NCBI GenBank assembly: GCA_039196715.1
Contig: JBCCUP010000017.1
Coordinates: 1 to 64,000 of the forward strand
Reading direction: 5' to 3'
DNA length: 64,000 bases
DNA from: Pseudomonadota bacterium
GTDB taxonomy: Bacteria; Pseudomonadota; Gammaproteobacteria; CALCKW01
The notes below the pieces were generated by a model. The model was not told the DNA's origin, made no database searches, and was given only the letters and a program-made list of their open reading frames with translations. Position numbers and translations under genes: made by a program. This document shows positions 35,352 through 43,824 of the stretch, piece by piece. Numbering within the stretch: position 1 is the stretch's first letter; each line of letters starts with the position of its first letter.

Positions 35352-35478
35352 GGATCGAGTCCTCTGATTTCCATTGACCGCTGTGCAACCGCACCGCCGC
35401 AGGCCAGTGTAGTGCGCGCATCGACGATTCACAGCAAAAAAACCGACGTCTACCGTCTCGTCCACGTGATCCAGAACC

Positions 35479-36396
35479 ATGTTGATACGCCATCTGCACT
35501 ACTTCACGACCTTGGCGCGTGAGGGGCACTTCGCCAAGGCCGCTCAGGCTTGCAATATCTCACAGCCGGCGTTGTCCTCGGCACTGCGCAAGCTGGAATC
35601 CGACTTCGGCGCACGCTTGATTGACCGCGACCACAGCTTTCTCGGCCTGACCCCTGAGGGCAAACGCGTGCTGCTGTGGGCGCAGCAGATCCTGCTGGAT
35701 TTCGAGAGCCTCAAGCTCGATCTCACAGACCGTGCCGCTGACCTGCAGGGCACATTGCGCATCGGCGTGGTACCTGCTGCAACGGCGCTTGTCGGCTTGC
35801 TCGTCGAGTATTTCCTGAGTGCGCACCCCAATGCCGCTATCGATTTCCAGGAGACCAGCTCACGGCAGATTCAAACCGGGCTGGACAGCCTCGAGCTGCA
35901 CGGCGGCTTGACCTACCTCGACAACGAGCCCCTGCAACGCGTGCTCACCTTCCCCGTTTTCGTCGAACGCGACGTCGTGCTGGCGGCCCGGGGCCATTTC
36001 ACCTCCGAGAAACCGGTGTCGTGGCGACAACTTGCACGTGAGCCGCTCTGCTTGCTGAACCGGGACATGCAGAACCGGCGCATCCTTGACGCCGCAGCCC
36101 GTCGCCACCGCGTTGCCCTCTCGCCCGGCATCACAGCCAACTCGTTCCTCGCGTTGAGCACACTGGTGCAACGCGGCGGCTGGGTCAGCGTCGTCCCCGA
36201 AACCTTGCTCGGCCGACTCGGCGCACCAGAGGATTTCGATGTGCGACCGATCGCAAACGACACGAATCGTCACGCCATCGGGCTGGTGGTCCCCGATCGA
36301 CAGCCGATGTCAAAACTCACGCGCGCCGTGTTTTCGGCTGTCTTCAACTCCGATATTGCACAGGCATTCGACGCCGAGCAAACACCGACTCAATAA
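35479..36396 (+). CDS. LysR-family regulator
   Basis: A 305-residue LysR protein with the HTH near residues 2-60 (HFAKAAQACNISQPALSSALRKLE) and a sensor domain from about 90. It precedes the formate dehydrogenase gene by 175 bases in the same direction and diverges from the HPP gene. Of the group often beside NAD formate dehydrogenase genes; control of fdh is inferred from position. Confidence 0.88.
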   Translation: MLIRHLHYFTTLAREGHFAKAAQACNISQPALSSALRKLESDFGARLIDRDHSFLGLTPEGKRVLLWAQQILLDFESLKLDLTDRAADLQGTLRIGVVPAATALVGLLVEYFLSAHPNAAIDFQETSSRQIQTGLDSLELHGGLTYLDNEPLQRVLTFPVFVERDVVLAARGHFTSEKPVSWRQLAREPLCLLNRDMQNRRILDAAARRHRVALSPGITANSFLALSTLVQRGGWVSVVPETLLGRLGAPEDFDVRPIANDTNRHAIGLVVPDRQPMSKLTRAVFSAVFNSDIAQAFDAEQTPTQ

Positions 36397-36571
36397 ACAG
36401 AATTTATCAAACACTGACATTATCAATTGGACGTCTCGCAACTCGCCTGCTGCACTGTGACGAACCGCACCAGCCTGTTGAGCCAGTGCCGGGGCGCGGG
36501 AAACAACCGACGCACCCCGAAGCCCACTGCCCTCACGGATGCGGCTCCACATCAACACAGGGTTCACCACC

Positions 36572-37774
36572 ATGGCCAAAGTTGTTTGCGTTTTGTACGA
36601 AGATCCTGAAGACGGTCAGCCAACCTCCTACGCCCGCGACGCCATCCCCGAGATCACGGGCTACCCGGACGGTCAAACGGCTCCGACGCCCAAGGCGATC
36701 GATTTCACCCCTGGCGAGCTGCTCGGCAGCCAATCCGGCGAGCTCGGCTTGCGCACGTACCTCGAGTCCAACGGTCACGAGTTCATCGTCACCACCAGCA
36801 AAGACGGCCCGAACTCCGTGCTCGAGCAAGAGCTCGCAGACGCCGAAGTCGTGATTTCGCAGCCCTTCTGGCCGGCGTACATCACGGCCGAGCGCATGGC
36901 GAAAGCACCCAAGCTCAAGCTCGCGCTGACAGCGGGAATCGGCTCGGACCACGTCGACCTCAGCGCCGCCATGGAGCGTGGTGTCACGGTTGCAGAAGTG
37001 ACCTTCTGCAACTCCATCAGCGTGGCCGAACACGTCGTCATGCAGATTCTCAGCCTGGTGCGCAACTACATTCCGTCGTACAACTGGGTCATGAAAGGGG
37101 GCTGGAACATTGCCGATTGCGTTGCGCGTTCCTACGATCTCGAGGGTATGCACGTCGGCACCGTGGCAGCGGGACGTATCGGACTGGCCGTGCTGCGCCG
37201 CCTGCACCCCTTCGATGTGAAGCTGCACTACTTCGATCGCCACCGTCTGCCCGAGTCGGTCGAGCAGGAACTCAACCTCGTCTGGCACGACACCGTCGAG
37301 GACATGGTGCCGCACTGTGATGTGGTCACCATCAATTGCCCGCTGCACCCCGAGACCGAGCACCTGTTCGACACTCAGATGATTCAGCGCATGAAGCGCG
37401 GCAGCTACATCATAAACACCGCACGCGGCAAGATCTGCGAGCGCCAGGCCATTGTCGACGCCCTGGAATCCGGCCAGCTCGCCGGCTACGCCGGCGACGT
37501 GTGGTTCCCGCAACCGCCCGAGCGCGACCACCCGTGGCGCAGCATGCCGAACCACGGCATGACACCGCACATCTCAGGCACCAGTCTGTCGGCTCAAGCC
37601 CGATACGCAGCGGGCACGCGTGAAATCCTCGAGTGCTATTTCGAAGGCCGACCGATCCGCGACGAATACCTGATCGTCGACGGCGGCAAGCTCGCCGGCA
37701 CCGGGGCGAAGTCGTACTCCGAGGGTAACGCGACCGGTGGTTCCGAGGATGCGGCGAAATTCTCCGAAGCCTGA
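36572..37774 (+). CDS. fdh: NAD-dependent formate dehydrogenase
   Basis: A 400-residue enzyme oxidising formate to CO2 with NAD. The ATG at 36572 gives the expected length for Pseudomonas-type FDH. Key residues fall where expected: Asn147 in FCNS, AAGRIG loop, Asp222-Arg in HYFDRH (NAD specificity), Arg285 in NTARGK, Gln314 and His333 in TPHISG. It supplies NADH and closes C1 oxidation, possibly of formaldehyde released by the demethylation genes upstream. Single-gene unit after the LysR gene. Confidence 0.96.
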   Translation: MAKVVCVLYEDPEDGQPTSYARDAIPEITGYPDGQTAPTPKAIDFTPGELLGSQSGELGLRTYLESNGHEFIVTTSKDGPNSVLEQELADAEVVISQPFWPAYITAERMAKAPKLKLALTAGIGSDHVDLSAAMERGVTVAEVTFCNSISVAEHVVMQILSLVRNYIPSYNWVMKGGWNIADCVARSYDLEGMHVGTVAAGRIGLAVLRRLHPFDVKLHYFDRHRLPESVEQELNLVWHDTVEDMVPHCDVVTINCPLHPETEHLFDTQMIQRMKRGSYIINTARGKICERQAIVDALESGQLAGYAGDVWFPQPPERDHPWRSMPNHGMTPHISGTSLSAQARYAAGTREILECYFEGRPIRDEYLIVDGGKLAGTGAKSYSEGNATGGSEDAAKFSEA

Positions 37775-37784
37775 GCGGGTCTGA

Positions 37785-37845
37785 CCGGGCGCATACACTG
37801 CGCCCGGACCGCAGGCCAGAACGCACCTCGCATTCGGCGAGGTGC
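37785..37845. terminator. Two tandem hairpins between convergent fdh and aldehyde dehydrogenase genes
   Basis: Hairpin one CCGGGCGCA / TGCGCCCGG (37785-37807, five-base loop) and hairpin two GCACCTCGC / GCGAGGTGC (37823-37845, five-base loop). Both are perfect 9-bp stems between convergent stops, so they can serve both strands. No strong T tract. Confidence 0.7.
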
Positions 37846-37861
37846 AGATCTCAGCGCCGGT

Positions 37862-39271
37862 TCAGCAGAACACCACTTGCGGGTCGGTGTACTCCTGCAT
37901 ACCCTCTTCGCCGAACTCCACCCCGAGGCCGGAACGTTTGACCCCACCGAAGGGGGCGTTCGGCTGGATTCCGCCGTGCCTGTTGATCCACACGGTCCCG
38001 CATTCCATGCGCGCCGCTACGGCCTTGGCGGCGTCGATGTCTTGTGACCACACCGAGCCCCCGAGACCGTTGTCGCTGTCGTTGGCGCGTGCGATGACCT
38101 CGTCGAGATCGCGGTACTTGATGATGGGCAAGGCCGGTCCGAACTGCTCCTCATCCACCAGCGGGTCGCCGTTGTCGAGGTCGGCGATGATCGTGGGCGG
38201 GAAGAACAAGCCCTCACCGGGCTCGCCGCCCACCAGCACCCGGCCGCGGGTCTTGGCGTCGTCCACCAGGTGTTTGACCTTGTCGAACTGCATCTGATTC
38301 GCCACCGGGCCAAGGATGGATGACTCATCCAGTCCGTCGCCCATCGGGATGTTCCGGGTGAAATTCGCCAGCGCCTCACACACGCCGTCGTAGACGTCTT
38401 CGTGCACGTACAGGCGCTTCATCGCCGCGCACGTCTGACCCATGTTGATGAAGCCACCCCAAAACAGGCCCTCGGCGATGGCGTCAGGGTCGACATCGGG
38501 CAACACGATGCCCGCATCATTGCCTCCCATTTCCAGGGTCAGGCGCTTCATGGTTTCGGCGGCTGACATCATCACCTTGGAACCCGTGGCACACGAGCCG
38601 GTAAACACGATCTTGCGGATGCCCGGGTGCGCCGACATGGCCGCGCCAATGTTATCGCCCTGGTCGTCCGAGGTCACCACGTTCACCACACCGGCCGGCA
38701 GCACCGTGTTCATGATCTCGACCATGCGCAAGGTGGAAAGCGGCGTGTAGGGCGAGGGTTTGATTACCGCCGTGTTGCCCGTTCGGATCGCCGGCATCAG
38801 GTGCCAGGTGGCGATCAGCACGGGCCAGTTCCAGGGGGTGATCGAGCCGACCACCCCGAGCGGTTTGCGGTACAACTCGACCCGGCCTTCGTTGTTGTCC
38901 TGCAGCACTTTCATGGGCAGGGACATCGCAGCCGCGTAGTCTGTCCAGGCGCCGACACCGCCCATTTCGAACCGAGAGCCCACGCCGTTGAGCGGTTTGC
39001 CCTGCTCTTGTGTGATCAGCTTGGCCAATTCATCGGCGTGGTCACCCAGGGCCTCTGACAGCGACCGGACCGCCGCGGCGCGCGCCTCATCAGACGTTTG
39101 TGACCAGCTCTCGAACGCCGCACCCGCTGCGGCGACCGCGGCGTCCAGGTCTGCCAGCGTGGCGTTGGGCGCAAGCCCCACGGTGCCGCCGGTAGCGGGG
39201 TTCTGGACCGCAAAGGTCGACGGGGTTGCGTGGGGCGCCCCGTTGATGGTCATGTTGAATACAGCGGACAT
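37862..39271 (-). CDS. NAD(P)-dependent aldehyde dehydrogenase
   Basis: A 469-residue ALDH with catalytic Cys281 (GQTCAA) and Glu247 (LEMGGND), Asn148 (PWNW) and Lys171. The ATG at 39271 is preceded by GAGGAGG; the long upstream open frame is discarded. It would oxidise an aldehyde to an acid; located next to AraC-type regulator and formate dehydrogenase. Substrate unknown. Confidence 0.93.
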   Translation of the reverse strand: MSAVFNMTINGAPHATPSTFAVQNPATGGTVGLAPNATLADLDAAVAAAGAAFESWSQTSDEARAAAVRSLSEALGDHADELAKLITQEQGKPLNGVGSRFEMGGVGAWTDYAAAMSLPMKVLQDNNEGRVELYRKPLGVVGSITPWNWPVLIATWHLMPAIRTGNTAVIKPSPYTPLSTLRMVEIMNTVLPAGVVNVVTSDDQGDNIGAAMSAHPGIRKIVFTGSCATGSKVMMSAAETMKRLTLEMGGNDAGIVLPDVDPDAIAEGLFWGGFINMGQTCAAMKRLYVHEDVYDGVCEALANFTRNIPMGDGLDESSILGPVANQMQFDKVKHLVDDAKTRGRVLVGGEPGEGLFFPPTIIADLDNGDPLVDEEQFGPALPIIKYRDLDEVIARANDSDNGLGGSVWSQDIDAAKAVAARMECGTVWINRHGGIQPNAPFGGVKRSGLGVEFGEEGMQEYTDPQVVFC

Positions 39272-39356
39272 GCAAGCCTCCTCTGGTGCGTGCGTTACGT
39301 AGTGGCGTGAGCTCGCACTGTGTCGCGGGGCGTGAAGCGTGTCTTGGCAACAGGCG

Positions 39357-40331
39357 TCAGCGGAGTTTGCGCGTGGCGTCAGGTTGTTGCAGCGTGAGGC
39401 CAGGCGCACGTCCGTACCGCTTGCGGTAGAGGCGGTAAAAGGTGGAGAGATCGCTGAAACCTGCGTCAAACGCGAGACTGGCGACGGTGTCATCCGCGTG
39501 CGCGGCGCGCGACAGCAGCATCCGGTGCGTGGCCTCGACGCGATAGCGCTGTAAGCGCATATGCGGGGTTTCACCCGTGGCCCTGTACGCACGCTGCAAC
39601 CGACGGAGTGACACGCCAAGCCGTTCCGCCACGGCGCGGGTGTTGAACCCGGGTAAGCGATGATGCGCGGCCATCACTGTCTCGGCGCTCTGAACCAAGG
39701 CCGCATCCACGCTCAATTGATCGGTGTTGCCCGTGGCGCGCTCGCTGAGCAGCGCGCCAAACACGCTGTAGAACGCCTCCACCGTGTGCGCTTGTGCTCC
39801 GACCGTGTCCGTTCGAAGCAGGCTTGCCAACACCGCTTTCATGGCCACCGCAAGCGCATCGCTTCCGTCGATCGACAGGCTGCCACCCAGGCGCCGTCCG
39901 AATCGGTGGTGCATCTCGTCCCGCGGCAGGTGAACCGAGGTCTGCAGTGAGTAGCGGCCGCCGTAGGCGAAGGCACTCTCTTGGGTGGAGTCGACAACGA
40001 AGAGATCGCCCGGCTGCATCCACGCCGTGACACCCTGCTGATGCAAACGGGCTCGCCCTTGGCGTTGCAGAATCAGAAAAAAGTGGTTGCCGGGGTCGCG
40101 ACGGATGTTGTCCCGCCGACGCGTCACCTGGTCGACGTCGAGCCCGACCTCGGCAATGTCCAGCCCGCCGAACGCCGACACGGACACGTGACCCGAAACC
40201 GCCGGTTGGCGAGGCTTGTCGACATGCAGGTCAAAGGAGCCGCACACCCCGTTCAACCGCGATTGAAACGCCTCGATCGGTTGAGCAGCAGTGCCGCCAG
40301 CAGGTGTTGTGGCGCTGTCCATACCGTCCAT
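39357..40331 (-). CDS. AraC-family regulator (FeaR-like)
   Basis: A 324-residue protein with an N-terminal AraC-binding-like sensor domain (about 45-190) and a C-terminal double helix-turn-helix (225-320) including FNTRAVAERLGVSLRRLQRAYR and AFDAGFSDLSTFYRLYRKRYG. Transcribed into the downstream aldehyde dehydrogenase gene, as FeaR-type activators of aldehyde or amine catabolism often are. Confidence 0.88.
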   Translation of the reverse strand: MDGMDSATTPAGGTAAQPIEAFQSRLNGVCGSFDLHVDKPRQPAVSGHVSVSAFGGLDIAEVGLDVDQVTRRRDNIRRDPGNHFFLILQRQGRARLHQQGVTAWMQPGDLFVVDSTQESAFAYGGRYSLQTSVHLPRDEMHHRFGRRLGGSLSIDGSDALAVAMKAVLASLLRTDTVGAQAHTVEAFYSVFGALLSERATGNTDQLSVDAALVQSAETVMAAHHRLPGFNTRAVAERLGVSLRRLQRAYRATGETPHMRLQRYRVEATHRMLLSRAAHADDTVASLAFDAGFSDLSTFYRLYRKRYGRAPGLTLQQPDATRKLR

Positions 40332-40486
40332 GCGCGTTCCACGTCAATCAGGTCGATACTCACTCGGTGTGTGGCCAGCCTTCACACCGACACAGGCGGC
40401 GAGGGCATCAGCACAAGCCCGCGTCCGAACACAGTATCACGGAATTGCGTGGCACCGCCGCGCGGGGACGGTGGCACCCGCGGCAA

Positions 40487-40750
40487 TCAGAAACGCGCTT
40501 GCAAGCGCGTGGCAAAGAGTTCGGCAAACCGCCTGGTTGCCTCCGAGCGAAACGCCGTGGGAGGAAAAACCGAGTACACCCCGCCCGACGGCAGTCGCCA
40601 ATCCGGTAACAACCGCACCAGGTCGCCGCGTTCGACGTCGTCCGAGACGAGGTACTCGGGCAATATGGCTACCCCGGCATTCGCTGGACACAACGCCTTG
40701 ACCGCAAGCGTGACATCGGCGCCGAGCACCGGGCGCAGGTGCACTGTGGT
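40487..40750 (-). pseudogene. C-terminal fragment of a LysR-family regulator
   Basis: The last ~88 codons of a LysR effector domain: VHLRPVLGADV, then GVAILPEYLVSDDV and GDLVRLLPDWRLPSGGVYSVF. Homology stops at about 40750, where an unrelated plus-strand fragment begins; no HTH is present. A truncated remnant. Confidence 0.75.
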
Positions 40751-40761
40751 GGCCCGCGCGC

Positions 40762-41031
40762 CTGCACGTCTGTATGGCAGACACGCAGACCGAGGCGAGC
40801 CGGGACGCATGGCGTCAGACCCTCGATACCGTCCTCGCACTCGAGCCGACGCGCATCCTGCCCGGGCACGTGTCTGGCGAGAGTGCGGAGAACGACAGCA
40901 TCGTGTCGTTCACACGGCGCTACGTCGACACCTTCGAGCAGGCACTTCAGGGTGCAACGGACGCACAAGCGCTGACAAACATGATGAAAGAGGCCTACCC
41001 CGATTTTCACAATCTAGGTGATCTGGAGTTG
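40762..41031 (+). pseudogene. C-terminal fragment of an MBL-fold metallohydrolase
   Basis: An open frame reading HVCMADTQTEASRDAWRQTL and ILPGHVSGES, a match in texture to the C-terminal part of MBL-fold proteins (the PGH histidine). The N-terminal metal-binding half is missing and the end runs into another fragment near 41031. Truncated remnant. Confidence 0.65.
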
Positions 41032-41044
41032 AGCGCGCAGGTTC

Positions 41045-41470
41045 TAGCGTGTTGCCGGACGGCAGCCGCTGGGCCCCTGACATGTGCGGCAAGAAGAACG
41101 ACGTCATGTCGTCGGGCGCGGTGTAGCGCCACACGACAGTGTGGGTGTAGGGGGTCGACTTCCCTGACCTGGCTGTGGTGCAGGTCGCCCTGGTACGCGC
41201 CGTTGCATAAGACCACACTGTGGCCGTTGCGGTAGATCGGGTGGGTATCGAGCCCAAGTTCGCAGAAATTCCATTCCCAGACGACCTCTCCTGCCTCGTT
41301 GACCTCGCGGATGACTTCGCTGAAGGGGCCACCGTTGGCTTCCGAGCCCGGGATACGCAATTTTTCTGCGTCCGGGATGTCGAGAAAAGCGGCGTAGACC
41401 GCGCCGATTTCCAGTCGCCGAGCATCATCGCGATCGCACGGGAGTCATCGTCAAACTGTACCCACCAGTG
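41045..41470 (-). pseudogene. Decayed, internally deleted copy of the arylsulfotransferase-like gene
   Basis: Near-identical stretches to the intact gene at 47346-48413: 41045-41215 matches about 47535-47702, and 41215-41460 matches about 47885-48090 (for instance IPGSEANGGPFSEV and the HPIYRNG/CNGAYQGDLHHSQV segments). About 180 bases present in the intact gene are deleted between them, and frames shift near both ends. Both ends of the gene are missing. Confidence 0.85.
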
Positions 41471-41690
41471 ACACCGCGACAACCGTATTCACCGCGACGA
41501 GCGACAGCAAGGTCAATTGCATGCCGAGCACCCGCGGTGCGTCAGGGTGCGTCCGCGCTCGTGATGCCGAGCGGGTGCTGCAGTCGACCCACCACGACAG
41601 CCGCGACGAGCGGTGCTGAGAGCCACAGCGGCACCCCGTTCCACTGCACACACGCGATCAAGATCAGACCCAGCGGCGGCAATCCCGGTG
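41451..41690 (-). pseudogene. Possible remnant of a membrane protein
   Basis: Two hydrophobic stretches read in different minus-strand frames: GLPPLGLILIACVQWNG and PLWLSAPLVAAVVVGR in one, ended by TGA at 41542, and LTLLSLVAVNTVVAVSLVG in the next. This looks like a frameshifted transporter tail. No family identified; overlaps the end of the preceding fragment. Confidence 0.3.
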
Positions 41691-41729
41691 GAGATCAACC
41701 TGTCATGGCTCCGATCGTGTTCAGACAGG

Positions 41730-42662
41730 CTAGCCGCCGAGCGGATTGACCGGTCGACTGGCACCTCCCGGCAGCTTGCACGTGAGGTGATTGATGAAGT
41801 TCAGTGTCGTCGGGTTCAAGGGCGACTGCCTTCGCCGAATCACGCCGAGCGGTCGCCGAAACTGCGGGTGATCGAATGGCAGGAAGACCAGTTCCTCCCG
41901 GAGGTAGGGCGCTGTAGTCGCCCGAGGCATGGTCGTGATCAAGTCCGATGCGGCGACAATTTCCAGCACCGAGCGGATCGAGTCGGTCTCACAACTGATC
42001 CGCATGGACCGCACACCCGATGCACTCATGGCCGCCTCGGTCTGCCGCCGCAACAAACTGCCGCGGGAGTGCGCGAGCCAGCTCGCCGCTTCAAGATCCG
42101 GAGCGAGCAAAGTCTCGCGCTGCGTCAGCGGGTGACCCACACGGCACAGGACCCCTACTCGATCATCGATCAACTCCGAAAATACCAAGCCGTCGGTCGG
42201 CTCGGCCAACACACTCGGACCGATCACCAAGTCGACAGCCGCCCGTTCGAGCAACGCGCGCAGCTCGTGCACCAGCCCGGTCCGGATCTCAACACTGCAG
42301 TGCGGGTTGGTCTGGATAAACTCGGCAAGGGTGCCGGTCAGAAAACGCCCTGAGACGATCGGTGGCGCACCGATGCGCAGCTCGCCCGTGGCCCCACGCG
42401 CGACCTGCAGCGCGACGACCCCAGCCTGTTCCTCGGCGAGCCGGATGGTGTGGCCGTTGTGCGCCAGTCGCTGGCCAAGGCTGGTCGGCAGTGAGCGTCG
42501 CCCCTCGCGTTGGAACAACGGGGCGCCAATGCGCGCCTCGAGAGCTTTCATGTTGCGACTCAGCGCCGGCTGCGTGGTGCCGAGGCGGTCCGCCGCGGAC
42601 TGGAAAGACCCCGATTCAACGATGACTGACAACTGCACGAGCTGTTTGGGGTCAATTTTCAT
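41730..42662 (-). CDS. LysR-family regulator
   Basis: A 310-residue LysR protein, HTH near residues 5-62 (SFQSAADRLGTTQPALSRNMKALE). Divergent from the TAXI-type transport gene across a short AT-rich region with a palindrome over its own start codon. Likely controls the organosulfate transport and sulfatase genes. Confidence 0.9.
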   Translation of the reverse strand: MKIDPKQLVQLSVIVESGSFQSAADRLGTTQPALSRNMKALEARIGAPLFQREGRRSLPTSLGQRLAHNGHTIRLAEEQAGVVALQVARGATGELRIGAPPIVSGRFLTGTLAEFIQTNPHCSVEIRTGLVHELRALLERAAVDLVIGPSVLAEPTDGLVFSELIDDRVGVLCRVGHPLTQRETLLAPDLEAASWLAHSRGSLLRRQTEAAMSASGVRSMRISCETDSIRSVLEIVAASDLITTMPRATTAPYLREELVFLPFDHPQFRRPLGVIRRRQSPLNPTTLNFINHLTCKLPGGASRPVNPLGG

Positions 42663-42676
42663 ATCTTTATGATATG
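42660..42676. promoter_or_regulatory. Palindromic operator candidate between lysR and TAXI transport gene
   Basis: CATATC-TTTAT-GATATG inverted repeat overlapping the LysR start codon (42660-42662), in an AT-rich stretch that continues with GATAATTGATTATATC. Position suits autoregulation and control of the divergent operon. Confidence 0.6.
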
Positions 42677-42750
42677 TTTATAGCTTGATAATTGATTATA
42701 TCGCATGTTTTAAAGCTGATAGGGTCGATTGGCTACCTTGGGAGAGCACC

Positions 42751-43758
42751 ATGAAAAACAGCACATTCTGGAGCCGCGCTGTAGCGGCCGTCACCGTGGC
42801 CGTCGCGCTCCAATCGACCGCCACAGCCGAGATTTTCAAAGGCGAAACCGCCGGTGTGGGCGATCCGGTTCACACGATGTTTGTGGCCTTCGCCAACCAG
42901 GCCGGCAAAGCCGGCGTGGACATCCAGGTCAACGCCGGCCAGACCCTGACCAAGTCGATGCTCAAGGGCGCCAAGGGCGATATCGATTTCTTCTCCACCG
43001 TGCCGTCGCTGGTCAACCTGATGGCTGGCCAGAAGCGGATGTACAAAAACATCGAAAACGGCGACGAACTCGCTGGCAACCTGCGCGCAATCGTCGGCTT
43101 CAAGGCCGGCGCCTACCACCCGGTCACCCTGGCCGGTTCAGGGATCGCAGGTTGGGACGACCTGAAAGGCCGCACCGTGTTCACTGGCCCGCCAGCGGGC
43201 TCGGCGTCGGCAACCTCCGAGGCCCTGATCAAGATCATCACCGGCTACGAGGCGGGCACCGACTATGAAGCCGTGCGCCTGAGCTGGGGTGAGGGCTACG
43301 CAGCCCTGGCCGACGGCAAGATCGACATGATGGTCCGCCCGGCGGAAGTTGGCTCAGCAAAAATCGAGCAGTTCGGGCTGTCCGGTGAGTTCCGCGTGTT
43401 GTCGATTCCCGACGACGTGGTCGGCAGCGACGCCATGCAGGCCCTGTTTGGCCGTCCGGGGCGCGGCATGCTGACCTTCGACGGCGGCGTCTACAAGGGC
43501 CAATTGACCGACGGCGAGATCACCGCACTGGGTTTCACGCAGTTTGTCGGCACCCAGGCAGCCGTGTCCGACGACGTGGTGTACGCCGCGACCAAGTCGT
43601 TCTGGGAGAACATCGCCGAGGTCCAGGCCACCGCGTTTTTCCTCCAGGCTGTCGCCGAAGACACCGCTTTCACATCGGTAAACGTGCCGCTCCATCCCGG
43701 TGCGTTGCGCTACTACGAGGAAGCCGGATTCAGCATCCCCGACGACCTTCGCCCGTAG
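42751..43758 (+). CDS. TAXI-family TRAP transporter substrate-binding protein
   Basis: A 335-residue periplasmic binding protein from the ATG at 42751 with GGGAG upstream. Signal peptide to about residue 26, then a periplasmic binding fold with the GWDDLKGRTVFTGPPAGSASA segment typical of TAXI proteins. It feeds the fused permease that follows; the adjacent sulfatase suggests an organic sulfate or sulfonate as substrate. Confidence 0.86.
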   Translation: MKNSTFWSRAVAAVTVAVALQSTATAEIFKGETAGVGDPVHTMFVAFANQAGKAGVDIQVNAGQTLTKSMLKGAKGDIDFFSTVPSLVNLMAGQKRMYKNIENGDELAGNLRAIVGFKAGAYHPVTLAGSGIAGWDDLKGRTVFTGPPAGSASATSEALIKIITGYEAGTDYEAVRLSWGEGYAALADGKIDMMVRPAEVGSAKIEQFGLSGEFRVLSIPDDVVGSDAMQALFGRPGRGMLTFDGGVYKGQLTDGEITALGFTQFVGTQAAVSDDVVYAATKSFWENIAEVQATAFFLQAVAEDTAFTSVNVPLHPGALRYYEEAGFSIPDDLRP

Positions 43759-43824
43759 CGACGCGTACGCAGCTCAGACGGTGCGCCGGGCTGACAACGT
43801 CGCCCAGCGCATTCGCCACGGAAC

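Noticed and set aside
40762-41235. Functional small gene at the MBL fragment
   Set aside because: It lacks the metal-binding N-terminal half and its end runs into an antisense fragment of an unrelated gene.
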